DNA of 64,000 nucleotides from positions 4,961,501 to 5,025,500 of the forward strand of contig JAPWDM010000015.1 in assembly GCA_035578155.1 (NCBI GenBank), given 5' to 3'. Positions 44,931-56,180 of the stretch are shown in pieces. A model generated the notes under the pieces. That model was not told where the DNA came from. It ran no database searches and saw only the letters and a list, made by a program, of their open reading frames with translations. The DNA comes from Brachynemurus nebulosus (lineage: Eukaryota > Arthropoda > Insecta > Neuroptera > Myrmeleontidae). Both the position numbers and the translations under genes were made by a program. Each line of letters starts with the position of its first letter. Positions within the stretch are counted from its first letter, which is position 1.

Positions 44931-46452
44931 AATTTCTAAAAGTTGCTTCTGATCTGGACTATTTAACCCACTTACTATAAACGGTGTCGAATCTGATACT
45001 ATAATATTAACACGAATATCATGATTTACTTCCCGTACTACGCGTGTGCCTTCATAGTCTGTTACAATTTTAATGCCGTCATAACTAGTTATGTTCCTAC
45101 CTACGATTGCTTCGTATTCAAATTCGTTATCCCGAACAACAAGAAATTCTTCACATAATTAATTGCAGATAATTTTACTTTGTGATTAAAATACTACTGT
45201 GTTTAAAATTTTTTCACCATATTAACAAGAAATTCTATATTTATTGACTTCTTTAAACTGAACAGTTACTTCCGTTTTGGCAAAAGTGTTAAGAATCCCC
45301 GAACCCAGTCCACTGCCGCCGTAAGCCAAAAAGACGTAACTGACATTTCTATGAAATGTAACTTACTGCCTTTTACTTTAGTTTTTATGCAATTTTAATG
45401 TAGATACGGCTACTACGAACCACTGTATCTTAAAAACTACAGTAGTTTCTAAGATTGCATATGAACTAATGGTAATTGCATATATACTAAGGTAAAAGGC
45501 AGTAAGTTACATTTCATAGAAATGTCAGTTACGTCTTTTTGGCTTACGGCGGTAGTCCACTTAGTTTCGTAAAACATGGTTCAAGTCTACATCCTACTCT
45601 TTGCAATATTTTCTCTTAAAATGGAACATTCCGATCCTGTGTCAATAAGGTAGTGCACGATCAGCTCTTTGTTTATAATTCATCGGCAGCATGACCGATT
45701 TTATGGCAACAACCATATTCAATTCTATTTTTTTGTACAACTTCAGTTTTACTATTGGTTAATTTGTTGGCTGAATCAGATTTTGTATTGGAACAATCAA
45801 ACTGTATATGACCTATTTGATTACAGTTAAAACAACGCTTTACATTTGACAATAGAGGAACCTTATTTGGGGATATATTACACGTTTCGTTGTGTAACAC
45901 TGGTCTTTTACGTGATACTTTATGATAACTGGGCAATAAAATTAACAGTTCTGTGGGGGTTTGAACGCTACTATTTAAGGTACCCATACGTGCAGAAGTT
46001 TACGTTATTTCCCCAATCATTAAATCTACTAATTCTTTATCAGTGAATTTTATTTTGGCTTGTTTAAGTAAATTTAATTTATGCCTTGCGTACTCACAAT
46101 AGGTTTCAACTGTTTCACTCGTATATAGAACAGCTTCCTTTAGTTTCACTGCGAGATCTCTTTTAGAGGGGAAAGCGTCGAGAATGTCAGCCTTGAAGGT
46201 GTTCCAGTCACGTTTCTTAGGTTCCTAGTACTCGAATCAAGTAACGGCGCTGCCCTTCAGTACTTTTCCCGCTCGTGCGACCGTTTCCCTTTCACTCCAT
46301 TGCAGTTCACTTATTTCGTTACACCATACGTTGCAATCCGTTCTGTCGGGATCAAACGTTGGTAACGACATATTGTCATCACTGATTTTTCCTGGTCCAA
46401 GTGATCGTTGCAACCCCTTAAATAACTGCAAGAATTCTTCTTGAGATTCCAT
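44931..46452 (-). pseudogene. gag: Gypsy C Gag and protease region, degenerate
   Basis: The Gag N-terminal block starts at ATG 46452 (MESQEEFLQLFKGLQRSLGP) with WCNEISELQWSERETVA. Later a zinc knuckle CFNCNQIGHIQFDC (about 45836-45795) and a second CCHKIGHAADEL near 45700 follow. Protease sequence should follow at about 45660-45200, where a 239-bp MITE is inserted. Frames change repeatedly, so no full protein can be made. Confidence 0.7.
45315..45553. mobile_element. Palindromic MITE with 8-bp target duplication
   Basis: Arms of about 65 bp, nearly identical: GCCGCCGTAAGCCAAAAAGA on the left and ACCGCCGTAAGCCAAAAAGA (reverse complement) on the right, continuing through GACATTTCTATGAAATG. AGTCCACT flanks both sides (45307-45314 and 45554-45561). 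An 8-bp duplication fits hAT or P-type transposition. Confidence 0.85.
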
Positions 46453-47104
46453 TTTTTTTTATTAATTATTAATACTATCGATGTTTAATTATGCACATTA
46501 TTTTTTAAAATTACTTAACAATTAATATAAGGTCTTTTCCTTAACGTGTTTGAAAGATAAAATAATGTAATAATATGTCCTTTTCTTAAAGACTTGAAGA
46601 AAAATTTTTATACTAAACAAAATTATACGTAATACATAACAATAGTCCCTTCTTTTGTAACTTAACACACCACGAACACTGTGTGTAATGTCAAGATTGT
46701 AATATGCAAGTGGATATCTGTATGAATGCTGGAAATGTCCTTCGTTCGTTACACAATACACACTCAGTCAGTTACTATTCACCACAGAGCACTAGAGACA
46801 ACATATCTATCTCTATACTACTGGAACCAGTGTAACCAGTAAGAGATAGAAAATATGTTATATACGTGCACGGTGTTTACTTTGTATTTGTGCGGTAAAC
46901 TGTGTTTGTGTTACTAATCGAAGATGGTGGTGACCATCACGTGACCGTACTTGGCATACATATGTGTGATACCACAACGCTACGTGTGGGGGTTCTACAA
47001 TGCTAACAACAATCAAACTCATTGCCTTGTGACCAAGGGGCCAAACTACCATTGTGATAGTATTTCGACTGTGACGTAAAATTCCCTCCACTTCGCATCA
47101 CTAT
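46453..47104 (-). other. Gypsy C leader region, no gene
   Basis: Between gag and the candidate LTR. No domain is seen and the short ORFs look like chance. Confidence 0.35.
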
Positions 47105-47507
47105 GTTGTGTAGGTACACACAGCTTGTAGTGGTGTTGGTTTAATGTTTGCTTCTGTGTTCGTATTCACACACACAACTACAAAACACGCATTATGAGAT
47201 AGAGCAACGTCCAGCTCAAGTAACAATGGTCTTACAATACATAAGAATCGTAGTGGATTCGGTGACCGATACCGACTGACTAAATGCCTTAAGCTGTGAC
47301 AGACCAACAAATGACACCAGCGAGCTACACTTTTTTGATATTAGTTTGCTTCTAGTGTTCTATGCTTGTGACTGACCTACACTCAGCGACTGCTACTGAG
47401 AGACTGACTACTAAGTAGCCTAATGTACACAGAAGTGCACACTGCAGATTTCATGATAGAGATAGTTGCTGTACCTCTATACTCTGGGCTATTCACACTC
47501 ACCTACA
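47105..47507 (-). repeat. Candidate Gypsy C 5' LTR
   Basis: On the minus strand it would start TGTAGGTGAG and end CTACACAACA (TGTaGG..CCTACA-like ends), about 403 bp. It sits between the Gypsy C leader and resumed BEL sequence. No second copy is present at the other end (44230-44255), so the 3' LTR has been lost and this call rests on position and ends only. Confidence 0.4.
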
Positions 47508-47539
47508 ATTAATTGTTGCATTTAAATCAGGTTACACAG

Positions 47540-48570
47540 GAACCAAATCAGATTCAGCAAACATGAATCACATTCAAAATTAAGTACTAATTCTTCCAAT
47601 GTGAAAACACAACAACCTTTGAGCATTGTGTCAGCAAACAGCTTTCACAATAATCAAATTATATTATCAACAGCAGTTGTTAATATTACAAATTTAAATA
47701 ATCGGATATTACCTATCCGTGCATTATTGGACAGCGGGTCCATGTCAAATTTCGTTACGAGTTCTTTAGTTGAGAAACTCAAATAACCTATTTTAAAGAT
47801 GCATACACCTATCAAAAGTATTAATAGTTCAAATTTTATAAAATATGAGAATATTTTACTTTGTCAATTTTCACTATGAATAAGATTCAAATTTTGCTGT
47901 GACACAAGCAGTAACAACAATAATTCAATCCAGATGTAATTCATTTAAAGTTACATTAACATTTTTAATAGTTCCAGAAATTACCCAATCATTGCCAGTT
48001 TTTGACATTAACGTTTCAGATGAACATATACCGCAAGGTATTACATTAGCTGATCCATATTTTTATCAATCGAAACCAATTGATATTTTAATTGACGCAG
48101 ATACCTTTTATCAGTTACTATGTATAGGTAAAATTAAACAGGGTCGCCATATTCCCACATATCAAAAAACGCGGTTTGGCTGGATAATCAGCGGCAAATA
48201 TACATCCAGATTTAATCATACGTCAAATTCATGTAGTGAGCTTCCAAGTTTTTGTCATTGTAGTTTTGAACAACTTAATAATCACATGGTAAAATTTTGG
48301 CAAACCGACAACATAGCAGATACTTGTAACCTTTCAAAAAAGGAACAAGAATGTGAGCAAATCCTTGGCGATACAACATTTCGTGATGAAACTGGTCGTT
48401 TTGTTTTAAAATTGCCGTTTCGAGAAAATCCACAACAAGAATTAGGAGATTCTTATGATTTAGCATTCAAACGTCTGCAATCAGGTGAACGTCGTTTTAA
48501 TTCTTATCCAGATTTGAAATGTCAGTATACGCAATTTATTGAGGAATATGAGAACCTAGTGGCCGTTTTC
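47540..48570 (+). pseudogene. pol: BEL/Pao protease and start of reverse transcriptase
   Basis: Continuation of the BEL element after Gypsy C. The aspartic protease shows ALLDSGSMSNFVTSSLVEKL (47720-47784) with active-site DSGS. A frame change near 47785-47900 leads to the open block 47899-48585: QGITLADPYFYQSKPIDILI (48031-48090), GRHIPTYQKTRFGWIISGKY (48141-48200), FRDETGRFVLKLPF (about 48378-48420) and DLKCQYTQFIEEYENL. The sequence stops matching BEL near 48560, just before the RT catalytic region, where the Harbinger element begins. No later BEL sequence is found. Confidence 0.8.
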
Positions 48571-48831
48571 ACCAATAACACTTAAGTGACAACTTAGTTC
48601 AGTAATACTTAAACTAAGTACCACTTAAATCATTTCTTAAATATTGGTTCGTTTCACTAACTAAAGTAATACTTAACCAACTGTAACTTAGTTAAGTACT
48701 GATTTTTGTTTAAATATTGTTAGTTGGTAGTACTGTATCCAAGTAACCATACATTCATACATATCAGTGTTGAAAAATTAGTCAAATTTTTGCAAGAAAA
48801 TTTTGTTATTAATAATTATTATTTTTAAAAA

Positions 48832-50086
48832 ATGGAAAAAAAAAAACGAGTGAGAAATGCTAATTTTTCAAGTGATGATAAAATTAATTTAATAAATTTA
48901 ATTGGAATTGAAAAATATAAGAAAATTTTATTAAATAAAAGCACAGACGGAGTAATGAATAAACTAAAAGAAGAAACATGGACAAAATTGGCTGATGAAT
49001 TTAATAGCAGGACAATTAATAAACGGTATGTTTCATTCAAATTATGTATTACGTGACAGTTTATAACATATTTATAATTTAATTCTTAACAAATATTGAC
49101 CATTATATTCATAAAACGATTATATTTAAACAGATCTGCTGATTCCTTAAAAAAATTAGGGGAGAATTTAAAAACCCAGTCGAAAATGCAGAGGGGCAAT
49201 ATTAGAGCCGAGATTTTTAAAACTGGAGGTGGTCCTCCTTCCGAAAGAAAAGTGGACCTAATATTAATTAAAGTGGAGGAACTTATGGGTGTATCGGCGA
49301 TTGGTTTAAATAACACGTAAGTTATATATAACATATTGAAGAAAAATAATTATTTGTATACATACAATCCAATAAAATTTGCTATTTTAATTTTAGCTTT
49401 GACAGTGATCCCGATATAATTTTAACGGAGGGCCGACATATAAATAATGAAAAAATACGATCTTGTGCTACTGTAAATATAAATACATATATATCTTTTT
49501 TTATCATAAATTTTGCAACACATTTAAATTAAATATGTTTTTAGAATGGTGAAACGCATTTAGAAATTGAATCTACACCCGGAACATCGACGGATTTATG
49601 CGACGTAAGTTTTTCCTATTGATTACATAATTATATGGGTGTATTTAATGAAATACACTACATTTACATTTACATTTGAAGCAACCAATCAACCAATTTG
49701 AACCTACACCCGGGACATCGACGAATTTATGCGACGTAAGTTTTTCTTGTTTATTACATAATTATATGAATGTATTCAATGGAATACACTACATTTAATG
49801 TTTAATCTCAGTATCGAATTCCATTGTAGACTCCAAGCACATCAAGTCAAAATATAAGTCGGAGGAAGAGGCGGAGACCGTGTATGGAGGAGTCTCAAAA
49901 AGAAAATTTATTCAAAGAGTTGAGAACTTCGGCCGCCGAGAGGGCGAAGATAGAAAATTTAAAATTCGAAATGTTAGAAGAAGAAAAATTAACAAACAAA
50001 ATTAAAAATGACATCGAAATTAAAATTTTAAAGAAGAAATTAGAAATTCAGGAGGAAATTTTAAAGCGTGTGAAAGAAGGTAATTA
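48832..50086 (+). CDS. Myb/SANT-like (MSANTD/zeste type) protein of Harbinger, six exons
   Basis: DNA-binding partner of a Harbinger transposase; such proteins bind the ends and help nuclear import (known for HARBI1/NAIF1-type pairs). Exon 1 48832-49025: RVRNANFSSDDKINLINLIG, then TDGVMNKLKEETWTKLADEF, a trihelix Myb fold, ending before GTATGT. Exon 2 starts near 49132 (RSADSLKKLGENLKTQSK) and ends at 49318 before GTAAGT. Small exons follow at about 49397 and 49543-49600 (TPGTSTDLCD then GTAAGT), with a duplicated one near 49690-49735. The last exon, about 49829-50086, ends with a basic coiled-coil (ELRTSAAERAKIENLKFEML, then KKKLEIQEEILKRV) and TAA. I saw no stop in the predicted exons, so it may still be translatable. 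Confidence 0.6.
49565..49800 (+). repeat. Tandem exon-plus-intron duplication, unit ~127 bp
   Basis: CTACACCCGGRACATCGACG, then ATTTATGCGACGTAAG and about 80 bp of intron ending AATACACTACATTTA, occur twice (from about 49573 and 49702). Each copy carries its own GTAAGT donor, so the duplicated exon TPGTST.LCD could be spliced in twice. Confidence 0.8.
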
Positions 50087-50773
50087 AATTCAATTAAATG
50101 ATCATTATTTCTATTTTAATGTATTAATTTATTGAACTCAAACAAAACTAACAAAATTAATTAAAATAATTATTTGTAATGACATCTCTTTGAAAGTGTC
50201 CTGCGTTGATACCCCCTTCTACTTCCGGTACTTGGTGCACATCTACATCATTTTGTATATTTATATTATCTGGTAGACCGACTTCTCCGCGGTTAATACA
50301 AATATTATGCAATACCGCGCAAGCTACAATAACCGCCATTGTTGTATCTAAATTTAAACGGATACCATAAGACAATGATGGAAATCGACGCTTTAAAACT
50401 CCGTATTGCCTTTCAATCGTATTTCTTGTTTTTATGTGACTAGCATTACATCTGTGTTGTGCTTCATTTCGCGGATTCAAATACGGAACCATCAAATATT
50501 CCTAAAAAAAAAATATAATAAAATATTAATGTAATTATTAATTTTTTTGTTTCAGGGAAGCTGAATATACAAGATTTTATATGAAAACTGAAATATTAAT
50601 ATATTGTATATATTTTTTAAATAAGTATAGGGATCGTGCGCGAACAATAGAGGCAGCACTGTTCTCGAAAGTAGAGCACACTGGCGTCAAATGAAAAAAA
50701 CAAAGTAGTGTAAACAACGTAAACAGTAACATAGCAATGTAATAAAAATTATAAGTGTCAATATTAAGAAAAA

Positions 50774-52437
50774 ATGCAAAAGATAATTACATTTGGTTTT
50801 TTACCGATAAAAAATGACCGTGTTAAGGGTCAAAATGATATTAAAGGTAAAAAATTATTTGAATCGGGTCATGTTATGAATGTTATTGAAACTGAAGATA
50901 TAAATAAACAATCTACCATAACCTGTTCAGTGGTTGCCCAAACCAGTATTTCAAATACTTATAATGTTGTAATTATTGTAAGTATTAAAAATTATTTCTA
51001 TAAATTAATTATGTGATATCGAAAATTATCAAAATCTAATAACATTTAAGTGTTTTGGAAAATATTAACAGAAAAAAAAGTAAAAAATAAATGGTAAAAA
51101 TGTTTAAAAATGTCGAAGTACATATACTAATTTCTTGTAATTTTTAATTCCTTGAGAAAGACATGTGATTCTTACTATTTTCAATATCAATCAAATTTTT
51201 AAAATAGCTGTCAATAAATAAAAAAATTATTTTTAGCTCGACAATAATTGCAACATAACTTGTGCCAAATGTACCTGTAAGGCCGGCCTTTCAGAAAGAT
51301 GTAAACATGTCTGTGCTGCAATACATTATATTAACGCTCCTGAATCTGCAGCAAGTAAGACAAGTCACTTGCAAGGATGGGGAAAACCCTCTTATCGTCA
51401 ATTATTAGGGTACGATAAAGGTGCAAGAATGATAAGTTTATTTCCACCTCCTTTGTGCAGTAAAGTCAGCAATCTAAAGCCGTATGATGTCTCAGTTAAA
51501 AATCTAGAAAAGTTTGTTGCTTCATCTCCTTTATGTACTATGCTGAAATTTGAAGAAAGGAATAAAGTAGAAATTGTAGCTGCAGAATCTTTGGTTGATA
51601 TTGCACGGATGATGTTGAAAAAAAATTTAGAAGATAAAGCCAAAAAAGTTAGCTTAGAAATTTTTACACTCCAACTTGTTAATAATCTTTATAGTGTAGA
51701 CTGTGAAATATTAAAGCCATTATATGCCTTTTACCAGGAGAAAATATGCTGTGATATTGATAGAGCATTATTAATAAGTGCTGGGACAATTAATCAGTCC
51801 GAAAATGCGCAATGGTATGAAGAACGAAAACTTCGTATAACTACAAGTAACGGGCATAAAGTAAAAGGAAGTCGTTTTGACGTTGATAAAGTTGTGACTA
51901 GTTTTTTTAAATCCTGGAAAAATTGAGACGTCAGCTATGTCATATGGAAAAAAAAAAACAGAAGAAAAAGCACTTGAAGAATACAAAAAGCTAATAAAGT
52001 CGGACTGGGAAGTAGTCAAAGTTGGGCTTATCATCAACATCCCTCAGCCATGGTTAAGTTGCAGCCCAGATGGTATTCTTGTGTATGGATCTAACATTTC
52101 GGAGAAAAGATTAGTCGAGATCAAGTGTCTCTATTCATGTCGCGATAAACCTGTTTTTGATGAAAAATTATGTCAATCGAACATAAATTATCTTAAATTT
52201 GATGAAAATGGTTTGCGCTTGAGCGCAACTCATTCCATTTATACCCAAATTTAATTGCAAATTTATGTTACCAAAATTGCTTTCTGTGACTTATTCATTT
52301 ATTCACCTTGGGGAAGTGTTCTCATCACAATTGGGCGCGATGATGCATTTTTAATTGATGTGATACCTAAATTACAAAAATTTTATTTTACTCATTATCT
52401 ATCAAAGCTATTTTCTACGTACTCAACAGATTTAGGT
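50774..52437 (+). pseudogene. ISL2EU SWIM zinc finger / YqaJ-type nuclease
   Basis: YqaJ-type (lambda-exonuclease-like) protein of ISL2EU elements, role in transposition unknown. Exon 1 50774-50978: MQKIITFGFLPIKNDRVKG, ending VVIIV before GTAAGT. Exon 2 starts after TTTTTTTAG at about 51237, with the SWIM finger CTCKAGLSERCKHVCA (51276-51325), LQGWGKPSYRQLLG, and a long helical region to 51926. After a frame change near 51915, IETSAMSYGKK leads to the nuclease block WLSCSPDGILV (52051-52085) and VEIKCLYSC (52112-52140). These supply the Asp-x(n)-E-x-K nuclease pattern (D in SPDG, ExK in VEIKC). A TAA at 52252 stands where the frame continues to 52437. Two lesions in about 500 codons. Confidence 0.8.
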
Positions 52438-53910
52438 TAATTATTTAACTGCAATATTAATAATAGATACTGTTAAATAATTAAAATTAATTTTCGTTAC
52501 TTGTTGGTTTAGGATTGAAGTTTATGTTTTGATAATAATTATTATTCTCTTTCTTATTTTTATTAATGTTAAGTAGTTACTTTGATATTTTTTATAATTG
52601 AGATAAATAATAAAAACTATAATTAAAACTGAAATTTATAATTAAAACTATTAATAGTTACAAAGCATTTACAAAAATGTTTAAAAAAGTGTTGTACTTA
52701 AATAAATATTTTTAATACATTGTTAACTGAAATAATCATATAATAAAAAAAATTTTATAACATATTTACGTGTTATCATTTGCGGTGTACATTTTTAACT
52801 TTCCATTGGAAGTTATTGTAATGGGTCCAATTTTACGAATCGCTAATTTTGACATATCTCCACGTTTCAAGGTCACTAGAATCCGAATCCATCGTTTTTA
52901 GCGTGATGTCTGTGTGTGCGTTCGTTAGTTCGTTCGTGCGTTAGTTCATTCGTGAATTTTTTTTCGTCTCGCATATCTCGAGAACAAATGATGATATCAA
53001 CTCCGGACTAATTTTTTTAGATGCGTAATCAAAAAATGAAGACCGGATAGTTTTCAGCAAATTCGGATTAGCGTTTTGTTTTTTGTGGTAAAAAAACGGA
53101 ATTAACTTTATTAAGATAACATAGATTATATGGATTTTTTACCATAACATTATTATATAATGGCCTAAGAACTTTCCTTGATGTTAAAAACGGCAGTATT
53201 TTATTACAAAATTTTAAAAAAAGAAAAAAAAACGAAATGAGAAACTTAAAAAAATTAGTTTTTTGCCAAAATATATTTTGTCTCGCATATCTTGAGAACA
53301 AATGATGTTATCATTTGTTTGATAAGGGTGGAGCCAACATATAATCCCTTGTTCTAAATTTTTAATTTAAATATTTATATAAGTATGGAAGAATTGAATT
53401 TATTTTTTACCTTACAAAAACATAATTATTTTATATGTTCCTATAATTTATGATTCTAAATTTATAATTTACAATTTTCATTAATTATTTTCGCGTACGA
53501 TTCTGTATTTGTAAAATACATTATTTTATTTAAATGTGCAAATGACTGGTTTTTAATTTAAGTATTCGAAGTACTTAATTATTTTAACTATTATTAATTT
53601 TCTTTTGGAAGTTATTGCATTGGGTTCGATTTTGCGAATCATTAATTTGGAAATATCTTCACGTCTCAAGATCACTAGAATCCGAATCCATCGTTTTTAA
53701 TGTCTGTGTATCATGTACAATAATCTCTAATCTTTAAGAGTACCCAATGGGAAGTTGACAGTGTGGGTAGACCTGTCACCCCAAATTTTTTAAAGTATTA
53801 CATTGATAGCTTTTTACAATAATTCATATGTTCCAAACATATGTAAAAATTTTCAGGTGTCTGTTAGTTTAAATATAATTGTTGCCCTGTCAATTTGTAT
53901 AGCTTACAAA
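52438..53910. other. ISL2EU spacer with diverged repeat copies
   Basis: Non-coding between the two convergent genes. A ~110-bp block (AGTTATTGTAATGGGTCCAA to GAATCCATCGTTTTTA) at about 52807-52902 recurs diverged at about 53605-53700. CGTCTCGCATATCTCGAGAA at 52964 recurs at 53278 as TGTCTCGCATATCTTGAGAA. A GTTCGTTA-type simple repeat lies at 52920-52955. Confidence 0.6.
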
Positions 53911-55723
53911 TTATTGTTTTATTATTGGCTTTCCAATGTTTATCAAGCTGCATATCACAAAAACAATTTCATCAACGTGAGGAAGTAAAGCTACTGGAAC
54001 TTTTGAAAAAATGTTAAAATCTTTGATCCTTTGATTAATTCGTTCAATATGAATTCTCACTGAAGCTATGTTATATGTTTCTTCCACCTCCTCTGGTGTA
54101 AATTGTGTATCATGACAAAATGGAGGCATTATAAAAACTGCATTTTTTTTCCACTGCTGTTTTTATCTGGGGGAAACCTTTGTCTGCAAGAACAACATCA
54201 CCAGGTTCTATTAAATCGACTAGGCCACAATCATTCGTAATGAAACTATCACTCGAGCGACCACCATAGCATTTAGATATAAAGCTTATGAATCCATTCG
54301 GAGTACACCCAACCAAAAATTTTACAGTTTGATGATGTTTGTATTCTGAGTACATTAAAACTCGTTGCTTCACTTCTGGTGGCAATTCTGTATTCACTTC
54401 AGTGCAATCGATTATTACTCGTGTTTCAGGATAATTTCTTTTTAAATGCTTCCGGTAAAGTTGCTTGTATGGTAGCTTTCGAAGGCCAAAATATAAATTT
54501 TCTTAATAAGATGTTGAGTTTCTGTAAATTACTTATAAATATTTTTTGTGCTGAAGTTCGATGGATATTAAATAGTACGCCTAGTGCCGTGAATGTAAGA
54601 CCTGTTTTTAATTTTGTTAAGGTAATTAATAATTTTGTTTTTTTATCAACTTTTGACGATTTGACATCTGGAAGAATGTTTAAAAGAAAATAAAAAATTG
54701 AAAAACTGACGCCGGTTAAACTGCTCAAAGATTGATCATCATGAATAGAAGTAATACCATGAAAACCTTGACAGTCAAGCATTGAAGAATCTTGACTAAT
54801 TGGATTACACCCTATATCTTGGACAGATTTTCGTAAAGGTGGCAAGCTTACATCACACATTTTTTCCACTGTTTTCTTAATTGATACATTTACTTGCACT
54901 TCTGCAGTACTAACACCATCACAAGTGTTAATATTACAAAAAAAAATACGATACTCATCTAAAACATTTCCACAAATCAGTTCATCAGTTTGACAAGTTA
55001 TATTACGACTTACTGCTTGGAGAATAGTAGTAGATCCACGATAGGTTTCTACATTTTCTAGTTTCATTTCGACAAAATTATAATCTTCGTCAACTGCAAT
55101 GGCAGTTTCATTACTTGTATTAATGTCATCATCATAATTATTATTATTATTTTTGTTGTTATTGTTGTTATTATTCATTTCATTGACTTTTCTAATTCGT
55201 GATCGTTGAAGTGCCTGAATAGATTTTTTTGTATTTTCTTTGCCAGGAAAAATTGTTGGTATGTAAGATGGATGTAGAGGATGTTCTGATTTCTGATTAT
55301 TGACAAAATGAGCACTACAAATTCTAGTATTTTTATTTGGTTCCCAATCCTTCGAGTTCTTCCTGAAATGTAATTATAAATAAATTAGAAATGCATTTTG
55401 TACTAATTTTTAATTTCTTTCTTAAATATTATTTAATTATTTAAACTTATTGTATAATATTTATTGAAATTTTGTGAGAAAAAAAATTTTAAACTTGTCT
55501 AATTTTATTGATTGTACAAAAAATTATAATTAATGAAAATTATTAATTAAAATATTTTACTTACACGTAGTTTTTCACTGCGTTTATCCACTTTTTACGT
55601 TTGAAAGTTATCCACGCAACGTTCAAAAAACTGTACGGAAAACGATAAAATTTAGTCTGCCTATTATTTTTATATGGCATATTTGAACACCCGCGAATAC
55701 AACAAGTTACTTTTGATGAAGAC
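53911..55723 (-). pseudogene. ISL2EU transposase (THAP finger plus DDE_Tnp_4), nearly intact
   Basis: Exon 1 from ATG at about 55723: a C2CH THAP domain starts with MSSSKVTCCIRGCSNM, then KFYRFPYSFLNV and KKWINAVKNYV before a GTAAGT donor (near 55565). Exon 2 from about 55363 completes it (NTRICSAHFV) and runs through an N-rich low-complexity stretch. The catalytic domain has VIIDCTEVNTELPP (54424-54380, first Asp), GDVVLADKGFPQ (54200-54165, second Asp) and IASVRIHIERINQRIKDF (54060-54010, Glu). All three catalytic residues are present. Only two single-base frame changes are seen: near 54440, and in a run of eight T at 54143-54150. Possibly a recently active copy, or intact if those indels are errors. 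Confidence 0.85.
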
Positions 55724-55869
55724 ATGTAATTGGCTTTGCTGTTGGGTTCAGAGTTTAAATCGTTTAAATAAATGACAGATGAGAAATAAATAAATAAATA
55801 AATCCATCACTTTATTTGTAATTTTTTCCAGTAGATGGCACCATGATCATCTTTCTCAATCCCTATAGT

Positions 55870-56180
55870 AAAATATTTAATATATATGTATTATTATTTT
55901 TTAAGTAAATTCACAATATAATTAGAAAATCAGGGAAAATGATATATTGAAGTAGGTACAATTTCAGGTGTAGCACTATGTACTGTTGGATATATTATAA
56001 AATAATATTAGTCAGGAAAATTTGTGGAGAAATTTGAATTTGAAATTAAGGAAAAACAAAATTTCTCGTAGGCATCCATTCCTATTGTGATAGAATTCAG
56101 CATCTTCGTCTCCTAAATAAAATATATAATAATATTAGTATTAATAATTTAATTACATATTTGGTATAAAAAAAAAATTT
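55870..56180. other. Decayed Harbinger exon 3 and flank
   Basis: After GDEDAEFYHNRNG (about 56113-56075) the expected catalytic sequence is not readable. The rest is AT-rich. Confidence 0.4.

Larger units (their letters stand above)
50630..55863. mobile_element. ISL2EU transposon, 5.2 kb
   Basis: Ends GGGATCGTGCGCGAACAA (50630) and, in reverse complement, GGGATTGAGAAAGATGAT (55863), with TATA on both outer sides (50626-50629 and 55864-55867; the TSD could be 2 or 4 bp). It carries the two genes that define ISL2EU elements: a SWIM/YqaJ-type nuclease gene on plus and a THAP plus DDE_Tnp_4 transposase on minus, convergent. Both genes are nearly intact. Confidence 0.85.
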
